This document shows positions 35,673 to 44,678 of a stretch of 64,000 nucleotides of DNA, piece after piece (position 1 is the stretch's first letter; each line of letters opens with the position of its first letter). A program made the position numbers and the translations under genes. The notes beneath the pieces were generated by a model. It saw only the letters and a program-made list of their open reading frames with translations. It was not told the origin of the DNA and made no database searches. The stretch is from Streptomyces sp. NBC_00690 (lineage in GTDB: Bacteria; Actinomycetota; Actinomycetes; Streptomycetales; Streptomycetaceae), in contig NZ_CP109009.1 of the NCBI RefSeq assembly GCF_036226685.1, positions 3,348,001-3,412,000 on the forward strand, written 5' to 3'.

Positions 35673-35986
35673 CAGTTGCGGTCCTGGGAGAGGGTCGCCC
35701 ACAGACCGTAGCCGTGCATGGCCTGGACGTCGCGCTCCATCTCCTCGCGACTGCCGCTGGAGACCACGGCACGGCCCTTGTGATGGACGTCGAGCATCAG
35801 TTTGCGCGCCTTGTCCTTGGAATAGCCGAAGTATGCCTGGAAGACATAGGTGACATAGCTCATCAGATTGACCGGGTCGTTGTGGACGAGCGTCACCCAC
35901 GGCACGTCCGGCTCGGGGACAGCGAAAGGCTTCTCCGCGGACTCGGTGCGTTCGATCTCAGTGGGAGCAACACTCACCTGGTCCAT
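35672..35986 (-). CDS. clpS: ATP-dependent Clp protease adaptor ClpS
   Basis: A 104-aa adaptor that binds N-degron substrates and delivers them to ClpA/ClpC. A flexible N-terminus precedes the fold [48 protein letters not shown], which carries the conserved NDP and the HHKG motifs of the substrate pocket. The start [11 protein letters not shown] is preferred; a frame reaching 36013 exists. It is first in a two-gene operon with DUF2017 and divergent from pncB. Confidence 0.95.
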   Translation of the reverse strand: MDQVSVAPTEIERTESAEKPFAVPEPDVPWVTLVHNDPVNLMSYVTYVFQAYFGYSKDKARKLMLDVHHKGRAVVSSGSREEMERDVQAMHGYGLWATLSQDRN

Positions 35987-36130
35987 GCTGCCACTCACAG
36001 GGCCTCGACGCACAAACGGCCCCCGCGTCCCAGCCAGTCTCTCGCCCTCGGGAGCGCCTCCCGGCCGGCACGGGGACAGGGGGTCACGACGGAAATCCAG
36101 CAGGTCACGGAAGCTGACCGAAAGGCCATC

Positions 36131-36145
36131 TCGTCAGATTGACGA
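36131..36145. promoter_or_regulatory. Palindrome between clpS and pncB
   Basis: TCGTCA-GAT-TGACGA, a 6-bp inverted repeat, is located 82 bases before the pncB start. A TAGCAT -10-like element follows at 36155-36160. It may be an operator for NAD-salvage genes. No known regulator consensus is matched. Confidence 0.4.
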
Positions 36146-36226
36146 AATGTGGGGTAGCATCCTGGCCATGGCTGGATCGCCCGGGGTCTTCCGGGCTCCG
36201 ACGATGACAGAGCGAGGTTGAGTGCC

Positions 36227-37555
36227 GTGAACACTGCGGACCTGGGGCTCCCGGTGGATGTCCCCTCGACGGCCCTCTTTACCGATCAGTACGAGTACAC
36301 GATGGTCCAGGCGGCCCTCAAGGCCGGCACCGCCGACCGCCGCTCGGTCTTCGAGGTCTTCACCCGCAGACTGCCCGGCGGGCGGCGCTACGGAGTGGTG
36401 GCCGGTACGGGCCGGGTGCTGGACGCCGTGGAGAACTTCCGCTTCGACGCGGGAGTGCTCGGCTTCCTGCGCGAGCAGCGGATCGTCGATGAACCCACCT
36501 TGGAGTGGCTGGCCTCCTACCGCTTCAGCGGCGACATCTGGGGCTACCCAGAGGGCGAGGTGTACTTCCCCGGCTCTCCGCTGATGCGGGTGGAGGGGTC
36601 CTTCGCCGAGTGCGTGCTGCTGGAGACCGTGATTCTCTCCATCCTCAACCACGACTCGGCGATCGCCGCAGCCGCCTCACGGATGTCCGCAGCCGCGGGC
36701 GGGCGGCGACTGATCGAGATGGGCGCCAGGCGCACCCACGAGCTGTCCGCGGTGGCCTCGGCGCGCGCGGCCTACGTCGGGGGATTCGACTCCACCTCCG
36801 ACCTCGCGGCGGGCTTCCGGTACGCGATTCCGACCGTCGGAACCAGCGCCCACGCCTTCACCCTGCTCCACGACAGCGAGCGGGACGCCTTCCGGGCCCA
36901 GGTCGACTCGCTGGGCCGCGGCACCACCTTGCTGGTCGACACCTACGACGTGACCGAAGCAGTCCGTACGGCGGTCGAGATCGCCGGGCCGGAGCTCGGC
37001 GCGGTCCGGATCGACTCCGGTGATCTGCTGCTCGTCGCCCACCGGGTGCGTCAGCAGCTCGACGAGCTCGGGGCGCAGAACACCAAGATCGTGGTCACTT
37101 CCGACCTGGACGAATACGCCATCGCCTCCCTGGCAGCCGCACCGGTGGACGCCTACGGAGTCGGTACGCAGCTGGTCACCGGCAGTGGCCATCCGACCTG
37201 CTCCATGGTCTACAAGCTGGTCGCCCGCGCCCGGTCCGCCGAGCCGGACGCCCCGCTGGAGCCGGTGGCGAAGAAGTCCCTCGGTGCGAAGTCCTCGATC
37301 GGCGGTCGCAAGTGGGCGGCGCGCCGGGTGGACGACGAGGGCGTCGCGGAGGCGGAGGTGGTGGGCCTCGGTCCGGTGCCCGCCGACCTCGTCGAGCGCC
37401 AACTGCTCGTCGAGCTGGTCAAGGGCGGCGAGGTCATCGGCCGGGAGCCGCTGGAAGCAGCTCGACAGCGGCACATCACGGCCCGGACCGGGCTGCCGAT
37501 GTCGGCCATCCAGCTCTCCCGGGGTGAGCCCGTCCTCCCGACGGAGTATGTATGA
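36227..37555 (+). CDS. pncB: Nicotinate phosphoribosyltransferase
   Basis: A 442-aa enzyme of the Preiss-Handler pathway, making nicotinate mononucleotide from nicotinate and PRPP with ATP. It has ALFTDQYEYTM at the N-terminus, FEVFTRRLPGGRRYGV, the phosphorylated His region GTSAHAF, VRIDSGDL and the PRPP-binding end YGVGTQLVTG. The start is taken as GTG 36227, nine bases after GAGG; TTG 36218 in frame is the alternative. It is followed by pncA, so the two form a nicotinamide salvage unit. Confidence 0.94.
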   Translation: MNTADLGLPVDVPSTALFTDQYEYTMVQAALKAGTADRRSVFEVFTRRLPGGRRYGVVAGTGRVLDAVENFRFDAGVLGFLREQRIVDEPTLEWLASYRFSGDIWGYPEGEVYFPGSPLMRVEGSFAECVLLETVILSILNHDSAIAAAASRMSAAAGGRRLIEMGARRTHELSAVASARAAYVGGFDSTSDLAAGFRYAIPTVGTSAHAFTLLHDSERDAFRAQVDSLGRGTTLLVDTYDVTEAVRTAVEIAGPELGAVRIDSGDLLLVAHRVRQQLDELGAQNTKIVVTSDLDEYAIASLAAAPVDAYGVGTQLVTGSGHPTCSMVYKLVARARSAEPDAPLEPVAKKSLGAKSSIGGRKWAARRVDDEGVAEAEVVGLGPVPADLVERQLLVELVKGGEVIGREPLEAARQRHITARTGLPMSAIQLSRGEPVLPTEYV

Positions 37556-37693
37556 CGTACGTATGAACTGCTTGTCGGTGGGGAGCCTCTTCCCATGCGG
37601 CGGACCGGGTGACGGGGCTCGGCTGCGCCGCAGCAGCCCTGCCATCACCCGTCCGCCGAGCAGTACGCCCAGCACTCCCTAAGGACAGCCGCC

Positions 37694-38287
37694 ATGCACC
37701 GCGCCTTGATCGTCGTCGACGTTCAGAACGACTTCTGCGAAGGCGGCAGCCTCGCGGTGAAGGGAGGTGCCGACGTCGCCGCGGCCATCACCGACCTCAT
37801 CGGCCAGACCGTGCCCGCGGGCTACCGCCATGTCGTCGCCACCCGCGACCACCACATCGATCCGGGCGACCACTTCTCCGAGACGCCCAACTTCGTGACG
37901 AGTTGGCCGCGGCACTGCGTCGCCGGCACCGAGGGCGTCGGCTTCCACCCGAACTTCGCGCCCGCTGTGGCGTCCGGAGCGATCGACGCGGTCTTCGACA
38001 AGGGCGCGTATGAGGCGGCCTACAGCGGCTTCGAGGGCGCCGACGAGAACGGCATGACGCTGGCGCAGTGGCTGCGCGACCACGACGTCACCGAGGTGGA
38101 TGTCGTGGGCATCGCGACCGACCACTGTGTGAAGGCGACCGCGCTGGACGCCGCCCGTGAGGGCTTCACCACCCAGGTGCTGCTGGATCTGACGGCGGCG
38201 GTCTCCCCCGCGACGACGGCACAGGCGCTGAAGGACCTGCGCGCTGCCGGAGTCGAGATGTCGGGCAAGCCGGTGGACTTGGCCTGA
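37694..38287 (+). CDS. pncA: Nicotinamidase
   Basis: A 197-aa isochorismatase-fold enzyme that converts nicotinamide to nicotinate for pncB. Catalytic residues are visible: Asp 9 in IVVDVQNDFCEGGSL, Lys in FDKGAYEAAYSGF and Cys in IATDHCVKATA. The metal-binding TRDHHIDPGDHF motif is intact. It has an AAGGA ribosome site and a spacing of 138 bases from pncB. Confidence 0.95.
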   Translation: MHRALIVVDVQNDFCEGGSLAVKGGADVAAAITDLIGQTVPAGYRHVVATRDHHIDPGDHFSETPNFVTSWPRHCVAGTEGVGFHPNFAPAVASGAIDAVFDKGAYEAAYSGFEGADENGMTLAQWLRDHDVTEVDVVGIATDHCVKATALDAAREGFTTQVLLDLTAAVSPATTAQALKDLRAAGVEMSGKPVDLA

Positions 38288-38311
38288 GTCCGCTCCGGGC
38301 GCACCCGGTGG

Positions 38312-38328
38312 GGGCCCGCAGCGGGCCC
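38312..38328 (+). terminator. Short G/C hairpin after pncA
   Basis: GGGCCCGC and GCGGGCCC stand almost back to back, 25 bases after the pncA stop. There is no T-tract, so it is a weak candidate terminator. Confidence 0.4.
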
Positions 38329-38351
38329 GGCCAGGTGCGTCCTAGCCGCTT

Positions 38352-38711
38352 CTAGGCGGACGTGGGGGCCGGGACGGCCTCTCCGCCCGGCAGCGGTGCC
38401 CAGTGGGCCCGCTCCCTCAGGCGGGTGCGTATCGGGTGCCAGAGCTCCGCTCCGCTCCCGGGCTGGGTGCGCCACAGCAGACCGTCCGGGTGGTGGAGCA
38501 CCGCGGTGATCTCGTCCGGGGTGGGGGGTTCCGCGTTCCCCCGCAGATACACCGCCCGCAGCCCCAGGTTCCGTAGCCGGGTCAGCGCCCGCGCTCGGTT
38601 CGGCGCGTGCACCAGGAAGCGGGCCGGGCTCCCGTCGCCCAGCGGACTGGGCAGGCTGAGCGCGACGACCACGCTGCCGCTCGGCAGCTTGCTGAAACCT
38701 CCGCCTGGCAT
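38352..38711 (-). CDS. Conserved hypothetical protein
   Basis: A 119-aa basic soluble protein with no recognised domain. It begins MPGGGFSKLPSGSVVVALSLP and contains a tyrosine/arginine patch (RNLGLRAVYLRGN) and a W-rich part (GLLWRTQPGSGAELWHP). The coding pattern is strong, and homologues are remembered from other Streptomyces, but no function is known. The start at 38711 is uncertain because a longer frame exists to 38765. Confidence 0.6.
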   Translation of the reverse strand: MPGGGFSKLPSGSVVVALSLPSPLGDGSPARFLVHAPNRARALTRLRNLGLRAVYLRGNAEPPTPDEITAVLHHPDGLLWRTQPGSGAELWHPIRTRLRERAHWAPLPGGEAVPAPTSA

Positions 38712-38773
38712 GGCGAACCACTCCCCCGTGAGATGGCGTGTCAATAACGGTCTGGCACCACGCACCTAAACAC

Positions 38774-38809
38774 GATCGGCCGCTGCCCGCCAGGGGGCAA
38801 CGGCCGATC
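38774..38809 (-). terminator. Terminator after the M6 metalloprotease
   Basis: GATCGGCCG pairs perfectly with CGGCCGATC, and an inner TGCCC/GGGCA pair extends the hairpin. It lies 27 bases downstream of the protease stop. Confidence 0.75.
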
Positions 38810-38835
38810 ATGCTCTGACCTGGACTTATTATCTT

Positions 38836-41262
38836 CTACTTGGTGGAGGGGCCGACCTTCACCGTGATCGTCGAGCCGGTCCGCGACTCCTTGACGATCG
38901 AGATCTTGGTGTTGGTGTCAGTTACCTTCACACCGGCGGTCGGGTTCTCCGGGTACCAGTAGACGCCCTTGCGGTCATCGAAGATCGGGTTGCCCGACTT
39001 CGTCTTGATCGTCGTCGGGGCGTCCGCGCGGTGCAGCGTGAGCGCATCGGTACGGAAGGTGCTGAAGGTGGAGTCGAACGCCTGGATGCGGTTGCGCATC
39101 AGGGTGCCGTCCGCCCACTTCAGCGGGGTGGCGTTGGCGTCGATCGGCAGCACGCGACCCGCTCCCGGGTGGGCGCTGGTGTTGTTGTCGCGCTGCGAGG
39201 TGTCCCACAGCCAGACCAGCAGACCGTTCTGGTACGGGTAGTGCTCGACCCAGGAGTCCTTCGGCGCCTTGAACCCGAAGTTGTACGGGCCGACCTTGAG
39301 GGTCTTGTCGTACGAGACGTACTGGCGGTTCTCCGCCAGGTAGTACTGCTCGTACTCCTGGGTGAAGGACTCGCCTATGCGGGAGAAGCCCTTCGCGGTC
39401 CAGGCCGCGTCGGTCGCCTCGGCGTTGTCGGTGAACAGCGCGGTGCCGTCCGCCTTGACCGTGATCTCGTCGGCCGCGAAGCCCTTGCCGCCGGCGCCGC
39501 CGTCCGTCTGGTAGCGGAAGCGGACGTCGACCTTCTTGCCCGCGTAGGCGTCGAGCGGGTAGACGAGCTTCTTGTGGGCGCCCGACACGTCGGTCAGCGC
39601 GGGTGCGTTGCTGGCGTCGCGGGTCAGGGGCGCGCCGTCGGCCGTGCCGTCGAGCGCGGTCCAGTTGGCTCCGCCGTCCGTCGACACCTCGGTGTAGAGG
39701 TAGTCGTACCCCTTCTCGATCTCCCACCAGCCGGAGAGTTCGAGGGAGGCGCTGGACTTGCCGGTCAGGTCGACCTGGCGGGAGAGCGTGTTCTTCAGGT
39801 TGTCGCCCTGGTTGCTCCACCACTGGCCGGTGCCCTGGGCGGGCTTGACGATCGTCCGCGTGACGGGCTTCTTCGGCAGTTCGACGATCAGCGCCTGCGG
39901 CCGGGTGGTGTTGTAGGCGGCCACGCCGAGGGTGTGCGTCGACTTGGTCGCCGCCTTGCCCTTGGTGTAGTTGAGCCAGCCGAGTTGGAGCTTGTCCCAG
40001 GCGGTCATGTCGCCGGGGAGGTCGCCGATGGAGTCCTTGCCGTTGCCGAGCCAGGAGCCGGACGACATCAGGGTCCAGAAGCCGGTCGAGTTCTCGCCGC
40101 GGCCCGAGGTGTCGTAGTGGTCGGGCAGACCGAGGTCGTGGCCGTACTCGTGGGCGAAGACGCCGAGGCCGCCGTTCTCGGGCTGCATCGTGTAGTCGCC
40201 GACCCAGATGCCGGTGTCACCGATCTGGGTGCCGCCGGCCCTGTTGTGGGCCGGTCCGGTCTGCCCGGCGTCGGTGCCGTACGCGTACCAGCGGTGCGCC
40301 CACAGGGCGTCCGTGCCCTGGGCGCCGCCGCCTGCGGACTCGTCCTCACCGGCGTGCACGATCTGGAAGTGATCGATGTAGCCGTCGGCCTCGTTGAAGT
40401 TGCCGTCGCCGTCGAAGTCGTAGCGGTCCCAGAGGTCGTACTGGGCGATGTCGGCCTTGATCTGGGCGTCCGTGCGGCCCTTGGCGCGCTGGTCGGCGAC
40501 CCAGGCGGTGACTCCGTCGCGGACGGTGTCCCAGACGTTGTCGCAGTTGGAGTCGCCGCAGTAGTTGGAGCCGTAGCGGGCCTCGTTGTGCTCGACCTTG
40601 ACCCAGTCGGAGACCGTGCCGGCGACCGAGTAGCGGCCCGATGAGGTCTTCTCGTAGTAGGTCTTCAGGGACTCCTTGGGCTTGCCGGCGGTGTCCTTGC
40701 CGGAGCCGAAGTAGAGGTCCTGGAAGTGCTGACGGTTGTAGTCGGCCTGCCAGGCCGTGGAGTTGTCGACCGCGCGATCGGGCTTGGCGATCGCGTTGTG
40801 CAGCGGACCCGGGGTGCCGCCGTACTTCTTGACCGGGGGCTGAGGGCCGCCGGGGCCGTCCGGGTCGTACACCGTGGTGTCGTCGACCTTGTCGCCGAAC
40901 TCGACCAGGATGGTGAAGATCTTGTCGGTCTTCTCCCGGCCCAGCTCGACGTACTTCTTGTCGTCGAGCTTGACGACCTTGGACCCACCGCGCTGCTGCA
41001 CGGTCGCGTCCCCGGCTATGACCTGCTCCAGCGCCGCCTGGCGCTCCATCTCCTGTTGCTTGCTGAACGGGCCGTCGAGATCGTGCTCGACATGACCCTT
41101 GTGCGGAGCCGGGTCGTGGCGCTCGATGGCTGTCGGCGCCGCCTTGGCGTGGGACCCCTGATCCCCCGCCTGTGCGGTGCTGAACGCCGAGGCCGTGGCG
41201 GTGGTCGCGGCAAGCGCGACGAGCACCGCGGACGCTCTGATCGTCCGTCGTCTGGTGGTCAC
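38836..41262 (-). CDS. Secreted immune-inhibitor-A-type M6 metalloprotease
   Basis: An 808-aa exported protease. A basic N-terminus and hydrophobic signal (ASAVLVALAATTATASA) precede a propeptide, then the M6 catalytic domain with the zinc motif HEYGHDLGLPD (His about 371). A C-terminal beta-rich region of about 350 residues follows, with carbohydrate-binding or VPS10/CUB-like folds (SLELSGWWEIEKGYDYLYTEVS). Family members degrade host or environmental proteins. A GTG start at 41262 follows AGGGGAGG; the longer ORF starting at 41349 lacks such a site. Confidence 0.92.
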   Translation of the reverse strand: MTTRRRTIRASAVLVALAATTATASAFSTAQAGDQGSHAKAAPTAIERHDPAPHKGHVEHDLDGPFSKQQEMERQAALEQVIAGDATVQQRGGSKVVKLDDKKYVELGREKTDKIFTILVEFGDKVDDTTVYDPDGPGGPQPPVKKYGGTPGPLHNAIAKPDRAVDNSTAWQADYNRQHFQDLYFGSGKDTAGKPKESLKTYYEKTSSGRYSVAGTVSDWVKVEHNEARYGSNYCGDSNCDNVWDTVRDGVTAWVADQRAKGRTDAQIKADIAQYDLWDRYDFDGDGNFNEADGYIDHFQIVHAGEDESAGGGAQGTDALWAHRWYAYGTDAGQTGPAHNRAGGTQIGDTGIWVGDYTMQPENGGLGVFAHEYGHDLGLPDHYDTSGRGENSTGFWTLMSSGSWLGNGKDSIGDLPGDMTAWDKLQLGWLNYTKGKAATKSTHTLGVAAYNTTRPQALIVELPKKPVTRTIVKPAQGTGQWWSNQGDNLKNTLSRQVDLTGKSSASLELSGWWEIEKGYDYLYTEVSTDGGANWTALDGTADGAPLTRDASNAPALTDVSGAHKKLVYPLDAYAGKKVDVRFRYQTDGGAGGKGFAADEITVKADGTALFTDNAEATDAAWTAKGFSRIGESFTQEYEQYYLAENRQYVSYDKTLKVGPYNFGFKAPKDSWVEHYPYQNGLLVWLWDTSQRDNNTSAHPGAGRVLPIDANATPLKWADGTLMRNRIQAFDSTFSTFRTDALTLHRADAPTTIKTKSGNPIFDDRKGVYWYPENPTAGVKVTDTNTKISIVKESRTGSTITVKVGPSTK

Positions 41263-41668
41263 TTGGTGGTGTCCTCCCCTGCGTTCCTTCGCCGCGGACC
41301 GATGTGGGGTTGTTGTCCGCGGGAGGCGTCGCGTCACAAGTGACGGCATTCGACCGTAGTGGAGGAAGAAAAGACAGACCTTGACACGGACATTCCAACT
41401 GCACTATGCAGACGCTCAGTTCCGATTTTCGGACATGACGGCTGCGCAAAACCGGCGCATGGAACAGGCCAAGTCTTGCCCTGTATGAATCCGTGCGCCC
41501 CCTATGCACCGACCCCTGACCTGCGCCGGGTCAGGTGACGCTTACCCCAGGTTCCGTCCGGGCATCGAGCACCGTAGAGTCTTCTGTCAGTGCGATTGCG
41601 TTGTGTCAGACCCTCGACCGTTTCCCGACCACCATGCCTCCCGGCATAGCCCCAGGACGGATACCGTC
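41263..41668. other. Divergent intergenic region with plus-strand promoter-like sequence
   Basis: 406 bases lie between the protease (minus) and a small membrane protein (plus). A TTGACA at 41381 with TATGCA 18 bases later (41405) resembles a housekeeping-sigma promoter on the plus strand. The region 41370-41450 is A/T-rich. No gene is supported. Confidence 0.45.
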
Positions 41669-41986
41669 ATGCCTCGTCCGACTGCCGCACAGCTCGCCTC
41701 CGGTTCGGCCACCGTCGTGCTCTGCGCACTGGCCCTGCTGCTGCTCACCGAAGCCACCGGCCTCCTCGCGATCGCGGCCATCGGCCTCGGTTCGATGGTG
41801 CTGGGACTGACCGTCGCGGTGGCGGTCCCCATCGGCCGGGCAGCACGGGCGGCCAAGGCCGCCGGGACGGCCCGCTCGCTCTCCGCGAGCTACCGCGCCG
41901 CAGCCGGCCGCACCACGTCGGCACCCTCCGCCGACGGTCTGACCACCCAGGTCCGCTCCTCGCGCGAGCACTCGCTGCGCCGCTGA
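41669..41986 (+). CDS. Small hypothetical membrane protein
   Basis: A 105-aa protein with two hydrophobic spans (ATVVLCALALLLLTEATGLLAIAAIGLGSMVLGLTVAVAVPI) and a basic, Ser/Ala-rich cytoplasmic tail. No family was recognised. The ATG at 41669 has AGGACGG upstream. It converges with the first RDD gene. Possibly an actinobacterial-specific envelope protein. Confidence 0.6.
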   Translation: MPRPTAAQLASGSATVVLCALALLLLTEATGLLAIAAIGLGSMVLGLTVAVAVPIGRAARAAKAAGTARSLSASYRAAAGRTTSAPSADGLTTQVRSSREHSLRR

Positions 41987-42033
41987 CGCCGACCCATCGC
42001 TGTGGCCGGCGCCTCCAGCGCCCCGGACCGGGC

Positions 42034-42825
42034 TCACCCCGCGGTCACCGGGGGCGCCGCGACCACCACCGTCTTGCCGGCCTTGTCGTGCAGCCCCTGT
42101 TTGTAGGGCTTGTCGGCAAGGATCGTGGCGATGATGACGATCCACCAGACGCAGAAGCAACACACCAGCGCCGGCACCCAGAGCACCGCGGCCCGAAGCA
42201 GCGAGGAGCGGGTGTCCGGGGTGCTGCCGTCGTTCAGCATCGCCACCCGGATCTTCAACAGCCGCTTGCCGATGGTCTGGCCGGACTTCTTCACCATCCA
42301 GGTGTCGTAGCCGACATAGGCGATGAGGGAGATCGCGGACCAGATCCACTGCCGTCCGGTGTTCACGTCGTTGGCGATGTCGTCCCACCCGTCGCCGCTG
42401 TCTCCGTTCACGTTCCAGCCGCCGAAGATCAGCGACAGCAGGAACAGCGGGATGAAGATGATCAGGGCATCGATGACCCGGGCACTGAACCGCTTGCCGA
42501 ACTCGGCGAGCGGCGGCATTCCGGCAAGCGGATCGGGTCCGCCGCCATAGGGCCCGCCGTAGGCGTTGGGGTCGTACGGGGGCGGCGTTCCGCCCCCGCC
42601 TCCGTAGGGGCCGCCGCCCTGCCCCGGGCCCTGCCCGCCGTACGGAGAACCCTGGCCTGCGCCGCCCTGTCCGCCGTACGGAGAACCCCCGGGCGGGGGC
42701 GGAGGCGGCGGGGGCGGTTGATCACCACTGCCCGCGCCGCCCTGCGGAGGCTGCTGCGGCTTCTTCAGGAAGGGATCGTCGTCGGGGCTTCCCGGGCCGG
42801 GGGGCGGAGGCTGATCGTTACTCAT
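42034..42825 (-). CDS. RDD family membrane protein with Pro/Gly-rich N-terminus
   Basis: A 263-aa protein. Residues 1-105 are a disordered Pro/Gly/Gln/Tyr tail with repeated PYGG and GPGQGG units. An RDD domain follows, with the opening FGKRFSARVIDALII holding the Arg-Asp-Asp elements, then KKSGQTIGKRLLKIRV and ASLLRA-type segments with three or four hydrophobic helices. The family is thought to include small-molecule or ion transporters and assembly factors. It is followed 84 bases upstream on the same strand by a second RDD gene. Confidence 0.88.
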   Translation of the reverse strand: MSNDQPPPPGPGSPDDDPFLKKPQQPPQGGAGSGDQPPPPPPPPPGGSPYGGQGGAGQGSPYGGQGPGQGGGPYGGGGGTPPPYDPNAYGGPYGGGPDPLAGMPPLAEFGKRFSARVIDALIIFIPLFLLSLIFGGWNVNGDSGDGWDDIANDVNTGRQWIWSAISLIAYVGYDTWMVKKSGQTIGKRLLKIRVAMLNDGSTPDTRSSLLRAAVLWVPALVCCFCVWWIVIIATILADKPYKQGLHDKAGKTVVVAAPPVTAG

Positions 42826-42909
42826 GAGGGCAGTGCATCGCGCCCCGGAGAAGTCCGCAAAAGCTGACACGCCGTTCGGGGGACCCGTTGCTGATGACGG
42901 GTCAGCCGG

Positions 42910-44361
42910 TCAGGCCCGGGTGACGAAGGTGTGCGCCGCCTTGTCGTGCCAGCACTGCCGCCACGGACGGTCGAACAGGCACCACAGCACATTGAGCACG
43001 CCGATGGCGAGCAGCCCGAGTCCGCTGTAGAGGAGCCAGCGGCGCAGGGCGCCGCCGAAGGTCGGCGGACCGTGGGACTCGATGTCCACCACGGCCAGCC
43101 CGCAGACCTTCTTGCCGAGCGTGCGACCCCACTTGGCCGTGGGAACGGCCTCGTAGACCACGCCCAGCAGGAGGAGCGCGCCGAGCACGATGGCCAGGTG
43201 GACCCCCGTGGTGCCGTCCAGCAGCCAGACGGTGACGGTCTGCCCGGACTGCTTCGCCGCCTCGATCTTGTCGTCGATGTGGGCGAGGGACTGGGTGCCC
43301 ACCGGTACGGCGACCCCGCCCACGAGCGCCCCGAGCACCACGGTGTCGATCAGCCGGGCGATCAGTCGCTTGCCGAGCGGAGCGGGCCGGGCGGCGGCGT
43401 GTGCTTGGGCCGCCTGGAGGAAGGGGTCGTCGACCGGGGGCTTCCACGGGACGACCGGAGGGTCACCGACGGTGCTGCCCTGGGCGAGTTGGTGGACCTG
43501 CTGCGGCCAGGAGGCGGAACCGCCACCGGCACCGGACGCGACCGTCGTCTGCGGCGGGAAGTCGGAGCCGCGCGACTGGGCGGGTGGGTTCATCGAGCGG
43601 GAAGTCAGGGGCTGCTCGGTCTGCGCCGCCGACTGCTGGGCACTTGCGGGTGCCCCCTGTCGACTCTGCGGCACCTGCTGCCCGGGCCGCCCCTGGGACT
43701 GCGGGGGCTGCTGACCCTGGGGTGAGGGGGAAGCCTGTCGGCCCGGACTCGCGTCCGCCTTCTTCTGGGCGACCCTGGCGCGCAGCGCACGAATGGCCAT
43801 GGTGCTCTCGACGGAGGGCTGGGGCTCCGGACCCTCGGTGTTCCTGCGCTGCCGAACCGGCAGACCCGTGACCGGTGCCGGATCCGGAGCCGTACTGCTG
43901 GACCGCACCCCGGGCAGGGCGCCACCGGAGGGGTCGCCCTGGGCGGGATCGGCGGCCGGGGACTGGTCCTGGGCGGGTGGGCGCTGGCCCTGCTCGCCGC
44001 CCCACGAGACCAGATTGTCGCGTTCGCCGCCGAATCCGGTCTGCCGGGAGGTGTCGGCCTGCCAGACGCTCGCGGGTTCCTGACGCACGGGCTCGGCGGG
44101 CGGGTCCTCGTCGAGGAAGACCGGACCGGTCTCCTCCACGCGTGTCTCGGGGGACGGTGCGGAGCGTTGCTGCGGCGGGACCGCTGCGGAACCGGACGCG
44201 CCCTGCCCCGGCCCTGCGGGCATGGCCTCGCCGTCCTTGGGCGCGGGCCGACTCGTACCGGGCACCCAGGCGGCGCCGTTCCAGTACCGGACGTAGCCGG
44301 GAATGGAGGGGTCCGGGTAGAAGCCCTGCGCTGGGCTGCCGTCACCTGGAGGAGTAGCCAA
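42910..44361 (-). CDS. RDD family membrane protein with long Gln/Pro-rich N-terminus and DUF2510 start
   Basis: A 483-aa protein. The N-terminal QGFYPDPSIPGYVRYWNGAAWVPGT is a DUF2510-type WYxDPxG/RWWDG peptide motif. Residues 40-310 are disordered and rich in Gln, Pro, Ser and Glu. The RDD membrane domain is at the end (GKRLIARLIDTVVLGALVGG, KWGRTLGKKVCGLAVVDI). The start is a TTG (44361) nine bases after GGAG; an upstream open frame is spurious. Paralogue of the neighbour. Function unknown; the disordered tail may recruit partners. Confidence 0.82.
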   Translation of the reverse strand: MATPPGDGSPAQGFYPDPSIPGYVRYWNGAAWVPGTSRPAPKDGEAMPAGPGQGASGSAAVPPQQRSAPSPETRVEETGPVFLDEDPPAEPVRQEPASVWQADTSRQTGFGGERDNLVSWGGEQGQRPPAQDQSPAADPAQGDPSGGALPGVRSSSTAPDPAPVTGLPVRQRRNTEGPEPQPSVESTMAIRALRARVAQKKADASPGRQASPSPQGQQPPQSQGRPGQQVPQSRQGAPASAQQSAAQTEQPLTSRSMNPPAQSRGSDFPPQTTVASGAGGGSASWPQQVHQLAQGSTVGDPPVVPWKPPVDDPFLQAAQAHAAARPAPLGKRLIARLIDTVVLGALVGGVAVPVGTQSLAHIDDKIEAAKQSGQTVTVWLLDGTTGVHLAIVLGALLLLGVVYEAVPTAKWGRTLGKKVCGLAVVDIESHGPPTFGGALRRWLLYSGLGLLAIGVLNVLWCLFDRPWRQCWHDKAAHTFVTRA

Positions 44362-44678
44362 TGCCCCCAACTCCGTTCGTTCACTACCTCTGTGGGCCGC
44401 CCGCGATGCCGGACACGTGCACGGGCCGTGCGACCTACGACACCCGGCATGGGAGCGGATGCCCCCGGCTGTCCTCCGGCTGTCCAAGGAGGACAGTAAC
44501 GAAGAACGGGGGGCGCTGAAGAAGGAGACCGCGAGATTGGGCGCGTTCGAGGGACGGAGTACGGCGGATTGGAGGCACGCGCGAAAGTCCTGGGCTCCGG
44601 CCAGACGGCTTCGCGCGTAGTCCGCCCCGGCCTCGGGGGTTGACGGCCGGGAGCGGGACGGGACTTCGAAGATCGGAC
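44362..44678. other. Spacer upstream of second RDD gene (317 bp)
   Basis: No gene is supported. It contains a 9-bp inverted repeat CTGTCCTCC / GGAGGACAG (44469-44496, 10-base loop) about 110 bases before the RDD start on its transcript strand, the only structured element seen. Confidence 0.45.

Noticed and set aside
39031..40644. A 537-codon plus-strand ORF.
   Set aside because: It lies wholly opposite the M6 protease, whose HEYGH motif and full family architecture are unmistakable. The ORF has Val/Gly/Arg shadow composition.
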